A DNA stretch of 64,000 nucleotides from Pseudomonas helvetica (GCF_039908645.1 NZ_CP150917.1:2615501-2679500), one strand, 5' to 3'; shown: positions 50,407 through 60,049, counted from the stretch's first letter. Notes: a model not told the origin generated them from the sequence alone. Translations and numbers: made by a program.

Positions 50407-51597
50407 ATGCAAGTGCTTGAGCGCCGTAAAGCGTTGGCGATCCCACCGCTGTTACGGCTGGCCTTTCGGCCATTTTTCCTCGCGGGCTGCCTGTTGGCGG
50501 TGCTGGTCATACCGCTTTGGCTGGCCGCCTTCAGTGGTGGGATTTCCGGCTGGCAGCCGGCAGGCGGTTGGCTGGGCTGGCATCGGCATGAACTGTTGTT
50601 CGGGTTTGCGCTGGCGATTATCGCGGGCTTTCTGCTGACGGCCGTGCAGACCTGGACCGGTCGCCCCGGCCTCAGCGGCAAACCGTTGGCTGCGCTGGCG
50701 CTGCTGTGGTTACTGGCGCGCGTGGCCTGGCTGGCCAACGCACCGTGGCCGTTGCTCGCGGTGCTGGAGCTGGCGTTCCCGTTGGCGGTGGCGGTCCTCA
50801 TGGGCTTCACCTTGTGGAAGGTGCGGCAGAAACGTAACTACCCGATTGTGCTGGTTTTGCTGTTGTTGGCCGTGGCCGATGGGTTGTCCCTGTATGGCTT
50901 GGTCGAGGGGCATGAAGGCTGGCAGCGCCAGGGCGTGCTGACCGGCATCTGGCTGGTGGCGGCGATGATGGGGTTGATCGGCGGGCGGGTGATTCCGTTC
51001 TTCACCCAGCGTGGCCTTGGTCGGGTGGAAGGTGTTGCCGCCTGGCTCTGGCTGGATCGACTGCTGTTGGTCGGTTCGCCGTTGGTGGCGTTGTTGTATG
51101 CCGCAGGACCCGCGCTCGTTCCCAATGTCTGGGTGGGTCTGCTGTTCGCGGTGCTGGCGGCAGGGCATCTGGTGCGTCTGGTGCGCTGGCATGACCGGGC
51201 ACTCTGGCGCGTGCCGTTGCTGTGGTCGTTGCACCTGGCCTATGGCTGGTTGGCGGTGGCGTGTCTCGGGATGGCGTTCTGGCATTTTGGCGTGCCGGTT
51301 AACCCGAGCCTGGCGGTGCATTGCCTGACTATTGGGGCCATGGGCGGCCTGGTGCTGGCGATGATCGCGCGGGTCAGCCTCGGGCACACCGGTCGTGCAC
51401 TGGAGCCGCCGTCGGGCATGACCCTGGCGTTCATCGTGCTCAACCTGGCATGTCTGAGCCGAGTGGTGTTGATCCTGTTTTTCCCATTGCCGGCGTTGTG
51501 GCTGGCCGGTCTTTGCTGGACGCTGGCGTTTGCGTTGTTCGCCTGGCGTTATGGGCCGATGTTGCTGCGCACCCGAGTTGACGGTCATCCGGGATGA
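50407..51597 (+). CDS. nnrS: NnrS, haem- and copper-containing membrane protein
   Basis: Membrane protein of 396 residues with 12 helices that relieves NO stress, probably by protecting iron-sulfur enzymes. Typical segments: LLRLAFRPFFLAG near the start, WHRHELLFGFALAIIAGFLLTA and TQRGLG. AGGAG precedes the ATG. Confidence 0.93.
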   Translation: MQVLERRKALAIPPLLRLAFRPFFLAGCLLAVLVIPLWLAAFSGGISGWQPAGGWLGWHRHELLFGFALAIIAGFLLTAVQTWTGRPGLSGKPLAALALLWLLARVAWLANAPWPLLAVLELAFPLAVAVLMGFTLWKVRQKRNYPIVLVLLLLAVADGLSLYGLVEGHEGWQRQGVLTGIWLVAAMMGLIGGRVIPFFTQRGLGRVEGVAAWLWLDRLLLVGSPLVALLYAAGPALVPNVWVGLLFAVLAAGHLVRLVRWHDRALWRVPLLWSLHLAYGWLAVACLGMAFWHFGVPVNPSLAVHCLTIGAMGGLVLAMIARVSLGHTGRALEPPSGMTLAFIVLNLACLSRVVLILFFPLPALWLAGLCWTLAFALFAWRYGPMLLRTRVDGHPG

Positions 51598-51625
51598 GCC
51601 AACGAACTGAAGGAGGCGGACGCTG

Positions 51626-52063
51626 ATGTATCCCTATCTGCTGGTCACACACCTGTTGGCGGCGATTGCCTTTATCGGCACGCTATTTTTCGAGGTGGTG
51701 ATCTGGCATCACGCCCGCCAGCATTTGATGGCGGCCGCGCAATTGACCGCGGACCAGACGATTGCAGTGCGCTCGCGCAAGGTGCTGCACGGCGTGGTGT
51801 TGCTGTTATATGGCGCCGGCATCGGTTTGGCATGGCAGTACCGGGGCGCATTGAGTCAGCCGCTGGCCAGCAGTTTTGGTACGTTGCTGAGCCTGAAAAT
51901 CCTGTTGGCCCTGAGCATCATTGGTCATTACTTGCTGCTGGCCTATTGGCTGACCCACGCGCGCCTGACCGCGCCCCGCGCAAGCTGGATTCGCCGCAGC
52001 ATCCTCGGGCACATGCTGTTGATCGTGATCCTGGCCAAGGCCATGTTCTATTGGCATGGCTGA
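51626..52063 (+). CDS. CopD-like integral membrane protein, paralogue of 30513-30956
   Basis: Protein of 145 residues, four hydrophobic helices, sharing FIGTLFFEV, SSFGTLLSLKI and HMLLIVILAKAMFYW with the gene after moaE. It follows nnrS by 28 bases and is probably in the nnrS transcript. Function unknown. Confidence 0.72.
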   Translation: MYPYLLVTHLLAAIAFIGTLFFEVVIWHHARQHLMAAAQLTADQTIAVRSRKVLHGVVLLLYGAGIGLAWQYRGALSQPLASSFGTLLSLKILLALSIIGHYLLLAYWLTHARLTAPRASWIRRSILGHMLLIVILAKAMFYWHG

Positions 52064-52084
52064 TCGCAAGACGTCCTTCATAAA

Positions 52085-52119
52085 CAAAACCCGCGTCAAC
52101 CGGTGGGATGGCGCGGGTT
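52085..52119 (-). terminator. Terminator at the end of ytfE
   Basis: Stem AACCCGCG / CGCGGGTT, followed on the minus strand by TTTTGTTTAT. Confidence 0.75.
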
Positions 52120-52138
52120 GGGTGTGGCCGGCAAGCGA

Positions 52139-52813
52139 TCAATGGCGGGGGTTCAGGGCGTTAATGAACAACACGTTGTTTTCCAGGTGGATGTGCTGCA
52201 TCAAGTCGTCTTTGAACTCCAACAGTCCGCGATAGAGCGCACGCCAGGTGTTGCAGGCATCGGCGGGCGGGATTATGTGATTGGTCAGGGCGAGCATCTT
52301 TTCCAGCGCTTCGCCATGTTGATCATGTTCGAAGCGCAGCACCTGGATCGGCGGAGCCGCTTGAGCACCGATGCCCTTTTGCAGCATCGGGAAGAGCACT
52401 TGTTCTTCCTTGAGCATGTGGCCTTCGAGTTCTTGTTGCATGTCGGTCAGGAGATCGGCCAAGCCATTGGGGCAGCTGCTGCGCGCGCCGTGGACGTGCT
52501 CGACCCGGCGGGCCAGACGGATCAGTTCCGGCAGTTGCTCGCGGTGGCGGGCGTGATAGCGCGTGAGGAGGTGGGCGATCAACAGTTCCGACGGCTCGTT
52601 GCGCCAGTCGTGCTGGGTTTCACCGGCGTCTTGCAGAGTGTGCAGGGCATCGGCAATCAGCATCGGGTCGAGGTTTTTGCCCTGGGCTGCTTCACGCAGG
52701 CTTTTATGGCCGCCACAGCAGAAGTCCAGTTTGAAGGTATGAAATATCCGGGTGGCACCGGGTATATCGCAGGCCAGTTGGCCGAGGCTTTGTTCCAGTA
52801 GGGTCTGGCTCAT
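52139..52813 (-). CDS. ytfE: Di-iron repair protein YtfE (RIC/DnrN)
   Basis: Protein of 224 residues that repairs NO-damaged iron-sulfur centres. It has the N-terminal DUF542 motif (FCCGGHKSL near residue 32) and a C-terminal hemerythrin-like domain with His/Glu ligands in ARHREQLPELI, EGHMLKEEQVLFPML, FEHDQHGEALE and DDLMQHIHLENNVLF. Faces norR across a gap with a sigma-54 promoter and NorR sites. Confidence 0.94.
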   Translation of the reverse strand: MSQTLLEQSLGQLACDIPGATRIFHTFKLDFCCGGHKSLREAAQGKNLDPMLIADALHTLQDAGETQHDWRNEPSELLIAHLLTRYHARHREQLPELIRLARRVEHVHGARSSCPNGLADLLTDMQQELEGHMLKEEQVLFPMLQKGIGAQAAPPIQVLRFEHDQHGEALEKMLALTNHIIPPADACNTWRALYRGLLEFKDDLMQHIHLENNVLFINALNPRH

Positions 52814-52854
52814 CGGGGTTCCTTATTTGGGTTTCAACGGTTCCCCAGGCTCAT

Positions 52855-52870
52855 TGCATCCGGCATGCCA
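52855..52870 (-). promoter_or_regulatory. Sigma-54 promoter of ytfE
   Basis: TGGCATGCCGGATGCA on the minus strand: GG and GC at exact -24/-12 spacing, about 45 bases before ytfE. Confidence 0.82.
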
Positions 52871-52910
52871 TATTTAAACGACTGATTCATATGGATTAAT
52901 TTTTAGTTAT

Positions 52911-52967
52911 GGTGATAGATACCCTGACGCTTCAGGGTGAATCCAACCATAGAGGGTAATTACTACC
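52911..52967. promoter_or_regulatory. Three NorR sites (GGT-N7-ACC)
   Basis: GGT-GATAGAT-ACC at 52911-52923, GGT-GAATCCA-ACC at 52936-52948 and GGT-AATTACT-ACC at 52955-52967. The E. coli NorR core is GT-N7-AC, also in three copies. The last copy touches the norR start codon, so NorR may also repress itself. An 18-bp palindrome ACCCTGA-CGCT-TCAGGGT overlaps sites 1 and 2. Confidence 0.82.
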
Positions 52968-54497
52968 ATGCTGCGAGAAAGCCTGGCAGCCGACCTGATT
53001 GTCGAGTTGCCCAATGCCGTACGCTTGCAACGACTGGTGCAGACCCTGCGCGAATACTTCAACAGTGGCGCGGTGGGATTACTGCGTCTGGACGACGACA
53101 GTCTCAGGCCTGTCGCGACGGTGGGGCTGGTGCATGAGGCATTGGGGCGCCGGTTTGTCATTGCTCAGCATCCTCGGCTGGCAGCGATCATGGCGTCGCG
53201 CGAGCCGACCTGGTTCGAGCCGGACAGTCGACTGCCGGACCCCTATGACGGCCTGCTCGACAACCATGTCGGCGAGCCGCTGCCGGTGCATGACTGCATG
53301 GGTGTGAGCCTGTATGTGGAGGGTCGCATCTGGGGTGCGATCACGCTCGATGCGCTGCATGCCGGAACCTTCGACAGCCGTGCCCGGGAGGAGCTCAAGC
53401 GTTGCACGTTGCAGATCGAAGCCGCCGTGCGCGTCACCCGGCTTGAACAGGAAAACCGCAGCTTGCGCTTGTCCCGCAGCGATCTTCAAGACCTGCGGAT
53501 GCCTGCGGATGAAGGTGAAATCCTCGGGCAGAGTGAGGTGTTGCACCAGTTGCTCAATGAGCTGGATGTACTGGCCGATTCCGATTTGCCGGTGTTGCTG
53601 TTGGGCGAAACGGGCGTCGGCAAGGAGCTGTTCGCCCGACGGCTGCACCGTCTTTCGCGTCGCAGCCACAAGCCGCTGGTACAGGTCAACTGTGCCGCCT
53701 TGCCGGAGTCTTTGGCAGAGAGTGAGTTGTTCGGCCATGTCAAAGGCGCATTTTCCGGCGCCACCAGCGACCGCGCGGGTCGTTTCGATGCGGCCAACGG
53801 CGGCACGCTGTTTCTCGATGAAGTGGGTGAATTGCCGTTAAGCGTTCAAGCGAAGTTGCTGCGAACTTTGCAAAACGGCGAGATCCAGCGACTGGGGGCG
53901 GACAAGCCGTTGCATGTCGATGTGCGAATCATCGCCGCGACCAACCGGCATCTGCCAGATAGTATCCGCGATGGCCTGTTTCGTGCGGACCTGTATCACC
54001 GGCTCTCGGTGTACCCGGTGCCGATTCCGTCACTGCGCGAACGCGGTCACGATGTGTTGATGCTGGCCGGGCACTTCCTGGAACTCAATCGGGCGCGGCT
54101 CGGCCTGCGTGGTTTGCGCTTGTCGCCTGCGGCCGAGCGGGCCTTGCTGGCGTATACCTGGCCGGGCAATGTGCGCGAGCTGGAGCATGTGATCAGTCGC
54201 GCCGCGTTGAAGCAGCTCAGCCGTGGCACCAGTCGCGCGCTGATCATGACGCTGGAGCCGCACGTCCTTGATCTCGACAGTACGATGGGCGCTGCAGGGG
54301 CGAGCGTCGAACCGCCGCGGGAAGTGACGTCTGATGTGCCATTCCAGGCCCTGAGCGACGCCGTCGACGATTGTCAGCGGCAAAAAATTCTCCATGCCCT
54401 GAGCCTTTCCGGGGAAAACTGGGCCAGCGCCGCGCGGTTGCTGGAAGTCGATCCCAGCAATCTGCACAAACTGGCCCGGCGTCTTCGCCTTAAGTAA
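52968..54497 (+). CDS. norR: NO-sensing sigma-54 regulator NorR
   Basis: Enhancer-binding protein of 509 residues: an N-terminal GAF domain (about 20-160, the mononuclear iron NO sensor), an AAA+ domain with Walker A GETGVGKE and Walker [12 protein letters not shown], and a Fis-type C-terminal HTH ([18 protein letters not shown]). The sigma-54 loop reads GAFSGA instead of the usual GAFTGA. It controls ytfE across the gap. Confidence 0.93.
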   Translation: MLRESLAADLIVELPNAVRLQRLVQTLREYFNSGAVGLLRLDDDSLRPVATVGLVHEALGRRFVIAQHPRLAAIMASREPTWFEPDSRLPDPYDGLLDNHVGEPLPVHDCMGVSLYVEGRIWGAITLDALHAGTFDSRAREELKRCTLQIEAAVRVTRLEQENRSLRLSRSDLQDLRMPADEGEILGQSEVLHQLLNELDVLADSDLPVLLLGETGVGKELFARRLHRLSRRSHKPLVQVNCAALPESLAESELFGHVKGAFSGATSDRAGRFDAANGGTLFLDEVGELPLSVQAKLLRTLQNGEIQRLGADKPLHVDVRIIAATNRHLPDSIRDGLFRADLYHRLSVYPVPIPSLRERGHDVLMLAGHFLELNRARLGLRGLRLSPAAERALLAYTWPGNVRELEHVISRAALKQLSRGTSRALIMTLEPHVLDLDSTMGAAGASVEPPREVTSDVPFQALSDAVDDCQRQKILHALSLSGENWASAARLLEVDPSNLHKLARRLRLK

Positions 54498-54516
54498 GTC
54501 TGGGCGGCGCAGCATG

Positions 54517-54530
54517 TTGATGACGGTCAA
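54517..54530. promoter_or_regulatory. Anr/Dnr box before pdxH
   Basis: TTGATGACGGTCAA, centred about 62 bases before the pdxH ATG and directly after norR. Confidence 0.75.
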
Positions 54531-54585
54531 GGTGGCTTGGCGCAGTGGCTCGCACACTGCGAAAAACCATCCGGAGATCACCGTC

Positions 54586-55233
54586 ATGCCCCTTTCCCTG
54601 GCTCAGATGCGCCGTAACTACACCCTTAATGGCTTACAGGATGAGGCTGCGCTGGACGATCCCCTGGCCATGTTTCGACGGTGGTTGCAACAGGCACGCG
54701 ATACCGAGTGCGCGCCTGTCGAGGCCAATAGCATGATGTTGGCGACGGTCGACAGTGACGGGCGACCACATTGCCGGGTTCTGCTGCTCAAAGGCTTGAG
54801 CGACGACGGTTTTACGTTTTTTGGCAATTACCAGAGCGACAAAGGCCTGCAACTGGCCGCTAACCCGAATGCCGCCATGACGTTTTTCTGGCCGGGGCTG
54901 GAGCGTCAGGTTCGTATTGAAGGCCGAGTGTCCAGGCTCGATCCGCAACTCTCGGACGCGTACTTCGATTCCCGCTCCATGGCCAGTCGGCTGGGTGCCT
55001 GGGCTTCACCGCAGAGCCGGCCGCTGGTCAGTCGGGCAGCGCTGGAATCGCTGTTGGCCGACACCATCAAACGTTTCGTTGGCCAGACCGTGCCGCGACC
55101 CGCGCATTGGGGCGGCTACTGCCTGCACCCGGAACGCCTGGAGTTCTGGCAGGGGCGTGCCGACCGCTTGCATGACCGTCTCGATTACCGCCTGCAGGAC
55201 AGGGTGTGGTATCGCAGCCGCCTGGCGCCTTGA
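54586..55233 (+). CDS. pdxH: Pyridoxamine/pyridoxine 5'-phosphate oxidase
   Basis: FMN enzyme of 215 residues that makes pyridoxal 5'-phosphate. It carries [36 protein letters not shown] and the C-terminal [16 protein letters not shown]...W. ATG 54586 has a GGAG site. Pseudomonads generally hold another pdxH elsewhere, and this copy is under an Anr/Dnr box, so it may serve anaerobic conditions; the enzyme needs an electron acceptor, usually O2. Confidence 0.9.
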   Translation: MPLSLAQMRRNYTLNGLQDEAALDDPLAMFRRWLQQARDTECAPVEANSMMLATVDSDGRPHCRVLLLKGLSDDGFTFFGNYQSDKGLQLAANPNAAMTFFWPGLERQVRIEGRVSRLDPQLSDAYFDSRSMASRLGAWASPQSRPLVSRAALESLLADTIKRFVGQTVPRPAHWGGYCLHPERLEFWQGRADRLHDRLDYRLQDRVWYRSRLAP

Positions 55234-55333
55234 GCCTCTATTTGCCCGGTCGAGGTACCTCCTTGGAGGAATAGGCCAGGCCGCGATTGCGGTTCAGGCT
55301 TGGCCAAACCCTCATCTACGGGAAGGCTTGGAT

Positions 55334-55888
55334 ATGGCCCATCTGGCGCAACGCACGTTTGAACCCCTGAACATTGCCGTGTTGACCATCAGCGATACGC
55401 GCACCTTCGAGACCGACACCTCGGGACAGACCCTGACTGATTTGCTGCAAACGGCCGGGCATGTGCTGGTCGATCGTGATCTGGTCAAGGATGATATTTA
55501 TCAGATCCGCGCAAAGGTATCCCTCTGGATCGCCGACCCCAAGGTGCAGGTTGTACTGATGACCGGCGGCACCGGCTTCACCGCTCGCGACAATACGCCG
55601 CAAGCCGTCTTGCCCTTGCTGGACAAACATGTGGAAGGCTTTGGCGAACTGTTTCGTCAGGTCTCCCTGGCGGAAATCGGCATGTCCAGTTTGCAGTCAC
55701 GGGCATTGGCCGGGATGAGCAACGGTGTGCTGGTGTGTTGCGTTCCGGGTTCGCCGGGGGCCTGCCGAACAGCCTGGAACATGATCCTGTTGGAACAACT
55801 GGACAGTCGTACCGGCCCGTGCAACTTCGCCCCGCATTTGAAGCCGCAAACGCAGCGGGTCATCGAAGCCTGCGAGACACGCTCATGA
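55334..55888 (+). CDS. moaB: Molybdenum cofactor protein MoaB
   Basis: Protein of 184 residues of the MoaB/Mog fold that adenylylates or assembles molybdopterin. It contains NIAVLTISDTRTFETDTSG and the MTGGTGFTARD loop with the Asp/Thr of the family. Last codon overlaps the moeA start. Confidence 0.9.
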   Translation: MAHLAQRTFEPLNIAVLTISDTRTFETDTSGQTLTDLLQTAGHVLVDRDLVKDDIYQIRAKVSLWIADPKVQVVLMTGGTGFTARDNTPQAVLPLLDKHVEGFGELFRQVSLAEIGMSSLQSRALAGMSNGVLVCCVPGSPGACRTAWNMILLEQLDSRTGPCNFAPHLKPQTQRVIEACETRS

Positions 55889-57120
55889 CCGGTCGGGTGT
55901 GCGATCTCGGCAACCTGATACCCGTCGACGAGGCCATCGATCGTCTGTTGGATCAGGCACCGCCACCACCCCAGGCGCAAATGATCGGTCTGGATCAAGC
56001 CTTGGGGCGAGTTCTGGCAGCCGACCTTCACTCCCTGGTGAACCTGCCGGCCTGGGACAACAGTGCCATGGACGGTTATGCCCTCAGGGCGGCCGACCTG
56101 CCATCGGAAGGTGGTTATCTGCCGATTGGCGGGCGAATTGCGGCGGGGGATCAGGCCTGCTTGCCCTTGATCGCACAGCAGGCGGTGCAGATCTTTACCG
56201 GTGCGCCATTGCCTGCGGGGGCCGATACGGTGGTGCCACAGGAGCGCTGCCGTATCGAGGGCGAGCGTGTCTGGTTCCCGCCCGTGATTGCGGGGGATCA
56301 CGTGCGTAAGAAAGGCGAAGAGGTTCGTCGAGGCGATCTGTTACTCAAGGCCGGCAAGCGCCTGCGCGCACAAGAACTGGGGTTGCTGGCCGGCGCAGGC
56401 ATAGCGCGGGTCGAGGTCTATCGACCATTGCAAGTGTGCTTGCTCAGCAGCGGAAATGAACTGCGTGAGCCAGGCGATGCATTGGTGCGGGGGCAGATTT
56501 ACAACAGCAATCGCTATTGCCTGGCTGCGCTGTTGCGCGGTTGGGGCGTTGAGGTTCACGACTATGGCGTCATGGCCGATGAGTTGGCGGCCAGTCGGCA
56601 TGCCTTGAGCCTGGCTTCTTCGGAATGCGACATGCTGCTGAGTTCCGGCGGCGTGTCGGTAGGCGAGGAGGACCACCTCAAACAGGCAATCGAGGAACTG
56701 GGCAGCGTGGATTTCTGGCGGCTGGCCATTCAGCCGGGTAAACCACTGGCTTATGGCGAAGTCGCCGGCAAACCCTGGATCGGCATGCCGGGCAATCCTT
56801 CGGCGGCGCTGATTACCGCGTTGGTGGTGGTGCGTCCGTTCCTGCTCAGGGCCCAGGGCGTGACTGACGTGCTGCCGGTGCCATTAGCCGTCCCGGCCGG
56901 ATTCGACTGGTTGCAACGCAACAAGCGCCGGCAGTACCTGCGGGCAAGGCTGACGCCTGGTGCTGACGGCCAGTTGAGCGTGGCGCTGCACCCTCAGCAA
57001 AGCTCGGCGATGTTGACCGCTGCCTGCTGGGCCGACGGGCTGGCGGTGATCGAGTGCGAGCAGCAAGTGCTCAAGCACGACAACGTGATGTTCCTGTCCT
57101 TCGCCGACCTGATGCATTGA
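55885..57120 (+). CDS. moeA: Molybdopterin molybdotransferase MoeA
   Basis: Enzyme of 411 residues that inserts molybdate into adenylylated molybdopterin. Motifs: WDNSAMDGYALR near residue 60, IFTGAPLPAGADTVVPQE, SSGGVSVGEEDHLK and the MoeA domain IV. ATG overlaps moaB by four bases. Third gene of the Anr/Dnr-controlled pdxH-moaB-moeA set. Confidence 0.94.
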   Translation: MTGRVCDLGNLIPVDEAIDRLLDQAPPPPQAQMIGLDQALGRVLAADLHSLVNLPAWDNSAMDGYALRAADLPSEGGYLPIGGRIAAGDQACLPLIAQQAVQIFTGAPLPAGADTVVPQERCRIEGERVWFPPVIAGDHVRKKGEEVRRGDLLLKAGKRLRAQELGLLAGAGIARVEVYRPLQVCLLSSGNELREPGDALVRGQIYNSNRYCLAALLRGWGVEVHDYGVMADELAASRHALSLASSECDMLLSSGGVSVGEEDHLKQAIEELGSVDFWRLAIQPGKPLAYGEVAGKPWIGMPGNPSAALITALVVVRPFLLRAQGVTDVLPVPLAVPAGFDWLQRNKRRQYLRARLTPGADGQLSVALHPQQSSAMLTAACWADGLAVIECEQQVLKHDNVMFLSFADLMH

Positions 57121-57126
57121 TGGCAA

Positions 57127-57140
57127 TTGATTGCCGTCAA
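57127..57140. promoter_or_regulatory. Anr/Dnr box before ubiUVT
   Basis: TTGATTGCCGTCAA, seven bases after moeA and about 200 before ubiU; a REP pair lies between, so the mRNA leader may be long. Confidence 0.72.
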
Positions 57141-57168
57141 GGCCGTGCCTGCCGGTCTGGCTAGACTG

Positions 57169-57275
57169 TGTGGCGAGGGAGCTTGCTCCCGCTGGGTCGC
57201 GAAGCGGCCCTGTTATTCAGGCCTGCTGTGCAGTCCAGCGTCGGAACGCCGTCCCGAACAAGCTCGCTCGCCACA
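57169..57275. repeat. REP pair
   Basis: Inverted REP copies (TGTGGCGAGGGAGCTTGCTC at left, GCTCGCTCGCCACA at right) between the box and ubiU. Confidence 0.8.
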
Positions 57276-57334
57276 AGCGCATTCCAACCATGACTGATCA
57301 GGCCCCGGACTGCGTTTTTTCATGAGGATTACCC

Positions 57335-58330
57335 ATGCAACTGGTCTGCCCGGCAGGGAACCTGCCTGCGCTAAAAGCGGCGGTGCGCCAAGGCGCCGAT
57401 GCCGTCTATGTCGGCTTTCGCGATGACACCAACGCCCGGCATTTCGCGGGCCTCAACATGGACGACAAGCAGTTCGACGCTGCGGTCGCCCACATCCGTC
57501 AGCATCAACGCAAACTCTACGTCGCGGTCAACACTTACCCGCAACCCAAGGGCTGGGAGCGCTGGCAGCGGGCAGTCGATCGAGCCGCCGATTTCGGCGT
57601 GGATGCGCTGATCGCCGCTGACCCGGGGGTGCTCGACTATGCCAGCCAGCGACATCCGCAACTGGCGTTGCACCTGTCGGTCCAAGGCTCGGCAACCCAT
57701 GCCGCAGCGCTGGAGTTTTATGCCCAGCGCTACGGCATTCGACGCGCGGTGTTGCCGCGGGTGTTGTCGTTGGCGCAAGTACGCCAGGTTGCCGCCAGCA
57801 GCCCGGTACCCATCGAGGTGTTTGGCTTCGGCAGCTTGTGCATCATGGCCGAAGGGCGTTGCCACCTGTCCTCCTACATTACCGGCGAGTCGCCGAACCT
57901 GTGCGGTGTCTGTTCGCCGGCCAAGGCGGTGCGCTGGAGCGAGGACGCTCAAGGCTTGAGCGCACGACTCAGCGAAGTGCTGATTGACCGCTATACCCCT
58001 GACGAACCGGCCGGTTACCCGACCTTGTGCAAGGGTCGCTTCCTGGTCGACGGCAAACGCTTTCATGCGCTGGAGGAACCCACCAGCCTCGACACCCTCG
58101 ACTTGCTCCCGGAGCTGACGGCCATCGGTGTCGAAGCGGTAAAAATCGAGGGCCGACAACGCAGTCCGGCCTATGTCGAACAAGTCACTCGCGTCTGGCG
58201 GGCGGCACTGGATGCCCATCGTGGTTCACCGGGCAGTTTTCGGGTCAAGGAGGAATGGCGTCAGGTACTGGCCGGCTTGTCCGAAGGCAGCCAGACCACC
58301 CTGGGCGCTTATCATCGATCATGGCAATGA
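57335..58330 (+). CDS. ubiU: Anaerobic ubiquinone hydroxylase subunit UbiU
   Basis: U32-peptidase-fold protein of 331 residues that works with UbiV in O2-independent ubiquinone hydroxylation. Four conserved cysteines for a 4Fe-4S cluster are visible: LCIMAEGRCHLSS, NLCGVCSPAK and CKGRFLVDG. Start MQLVCPAGNLPALKAAVRQG. Confidence 0.95.
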   Translation: MQLVCPAGNLPALKAAVRQGADAVYVGFRDDTNARHFAGLNMDDKQFDAAVAHIRQHQRKLYVAVNTYPQPKGWERWQRAVDRAADFGVDALIAADPGVLDYASQRHPQLALHLSVQGSATHAAALEFYAQRYGIRRAVLPRVLSLAQVRQVAASSPVPIEVFGFGSLCIMAEGRCHLSSYITGESPNLCGVCSPAKAVRWSEDAQGLSARLSEVLIDRYTPDEPAGYPTLCKGRFLVDGKRFHALEEPTSLDTLDLLPELTAIGVEAVKIEGRQRSPAYVEQVTRVWRAALDAHRGSPGSFRVKEEWRQVLAGLSEGSQTTLGAYHRSWQ

Positions 58331-58340
58331 GGGACGCGAC

Positions 58341-59231
58341 ATGAAACTCAGCCTGGGACCGGTCCTGTTCTATTGGGACAAAGCGCAACTCAGCAACTTT
58401 TACGCCGAGATGTCGGCCTTGCCTCTGGATGTGATTTATCTGGGCGAAACCGTGTGTTCGAAACGCCGGGCGTTTTCACTGGATCAGTGGCTGGGGTTGG
58501 GGCGCGAGTTACAGGCCTGCAGCCAGACGCAGTTGGTGATCTCCAGCCTGACACTGATCGAAGCCGCGTCCGAACTCTCCAGCCTGCGCCGACTCTGCGA
58601 CAACGGCCAATTGTTGGTGGAGGCCAACGACATGGGCGCGGTGCAGTTCTTGGCTGAGCGAAAATTGCCGTTCGTGGGTGGTCCGGCGCTCAATTTGTAC
58701 AACGGGCACGCGCTGACGCAATTGCTGGACTGCGGAATGACCCGTTGGGTGCCGCCAGTAGAATGTTCGGCAGCGTTGATTGGCGATGTGATCGAGCAGG
58801 TCCGCGGACTTGGCCGCACAGTACCGGAAGTGGAAATCTTCGCCTACGGGCATTTGCCGTTGGCCTATTCCGCACGGTGTTTTACGGCCCGCGCAGAAAA
58901 CCGGCCCAAGGACGACTGCCAGTTTTGCTGTATCAACTACCCCGATGGTCTCGCGCTGACCAGCCAGGAAGGGCAGCCGTTGTTCACCCTCAATGGCATT
59001 CAAACGATGTCGGCGCAGGTGACCAATCTACTGGCCGATTATTCCGGGCTGGTGGCCTGCGGCGCCGATCTGCTGCGTCTGAGCCCGCGTGCTCAGGGCA
59101 TGGCCGAGGTGATCGGCGCCTATCAACGGGTTCGTCTGGGCGAGACACCGCCGCTGTTCGTCGAAGGCTGCAATGGTTACTGGCATGGCCAGGCCGGCAT
59201 GTTGCGCGTCGAGGAGGTTGGCCTGTGTTGA
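58341..59231 (+). CDS. ubiV: Anaerobic ubiquinone hydroxylase subunit UbiV
   Basis: U32-type partner of UbiU, 296 residues. Fe-S cysteines include GETVCSKRR, YSARCFTARA and DDCQFCCINYPDG. ATG 58341 begins MKLSLGPVLFYWDK. Ten bases after ubiU. Confidence 0.95.
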   Translation: MKLSLGPVLFYWDKAQLSNFYAEMSALPLDVIYLGETVCSKRRAFSLDQWLGLGRELQACSQTQLVISSLTLIEAASELSSLRRLCDNGQLLVEANDMGAVQFLAERKLPFVGGPALNLYNGHALTQLLDCGMTRWVPPVECSAALIGDVIEQVRGLGRTVPEVEIFAYGHLPLAYSARCFTARAENRPKDDCQFCCINYPDGLALTSQEGQPLFTLNGIQTMSAQVTNLLADYSGLVACGADLLRLSPRAQGMAEVIGAYQRVRLGETPPLFVEGCNGYWHGQAGMLRVEEVGLC

Positions 59232-59692
59232 ACCGAAAAAAGTGGCTGTTGAAAGGCGCCGACCGCTTATTGCCGCTGGTGCGTCGGGTGCCTTTTGCCG
59301 TGCAGCGCCTGGCGTTGCAACAGGCACTGAATCGCTGCCTCGCCGAGCCATTGCGCGAGGGTGAGTTCGACGTGCTGCGTGGGCGTTGGCTGTGCCTGCG
59401 GATTCCGGATCTGGGCTTGTCCTGGTATCTGACGCTGGGCCGCGAGGGCTTGCAAATTGCCAGGCAGGCCACGGCTCACGTGACCATCAGCGGCAATTGG
59501 CGAGAGTTTCTGCTCCTGGCCAGTCGCCAGGAAGATCCGGACACGCTGTTTTTTCGCAGGCGTTTGGTGATTGAAGGGGATACGGAGTTGGGGCTGGCGT
59601 TGAAGAATCTGATCGACAGTCTTGATCCCGATGTTTTGCCTGTTTGGTTGTGGCGCAATCTGGAGCGGGCGGGGAAGGGGTTGGCGGCCTGA
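59225..59692 (+). CDS. ubiT: SCP2-domain ubiquinone accessory protein UbiT
   Basis: Protein of 155 residues with an SCP2 sterol-carrier-like domain, which presumably carries the polyprenyl intermediate during anaerobic ubiquinone synthesis. Start GTG 59225 (GAGGAGG seven bases before) overlaps the ubiV stop; TTG 59228 is an alternative. Residues VPFAVQRLALQQALNRCLAE and FFRRRLVIEGDTELGLALKN are typical. Confidence 0.92.
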   Translation: MLNRKKWLLKGADRLLPLVRRVPFAVQRLALQQALNRCLAEPLREGEFDVLRGRWLCLRIPDLGLSWYLTLGREGLQIARQATAHVTISGNWREFLLLASRQEDPDTLFFRRRLVIEGDTELGLALKNLIDSLDPDVLPVWLWRNLERAGKGLAA

Positions 59693-59967
59693 TAGCCGAC
59701 CTGTATTTTTGGTCGGAGTACATATCCATTTCTGCGGTAACGGCGGCTTAGGGTTCCGCCCTTACGGCGGGTTACTTTGAAAAGCGCAAAGTAACCAAAC
59801 GCTTTCGCCCCTGACGTGCGGCCCTTCGCCTAGGCTCAGGGTACCCTTGCTCCGGTCCTGCTCCGTGGGCCCGCCGCCATCGGCCATCCATGGCCGGGGG
59901 CGGCTACCGCGGCATCCTTACCGCGGTGCCCACTGCGCAGAACCTCCACTCGGCCTTCCGACGGGGC

Positions 59968-60030
59968 AGATCAAGATCAAGATCAAAAGCCAAAGCCAAA
60001 GCCAAAGCCAAAGCAAGATCAACAGCTAGA
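59968..60030. repeat. AGATCA / AAAGCC short tandem array
   Basis: Three AGATCA-type units then about five AAAGCC units, in the loop between the arms of the large inverted repeat. Such arrays vary in copy number. Confidence 0.8.
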
Positions 60031-60049
60031 GCCAAAGTGGCATTGAATC

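Noticed and set aside
59968..60030. CRISPR-like array
   Set aside because: Units are six bases without spacers; it is a simple tandem repeat. No CRISPR array was seen anywhere.
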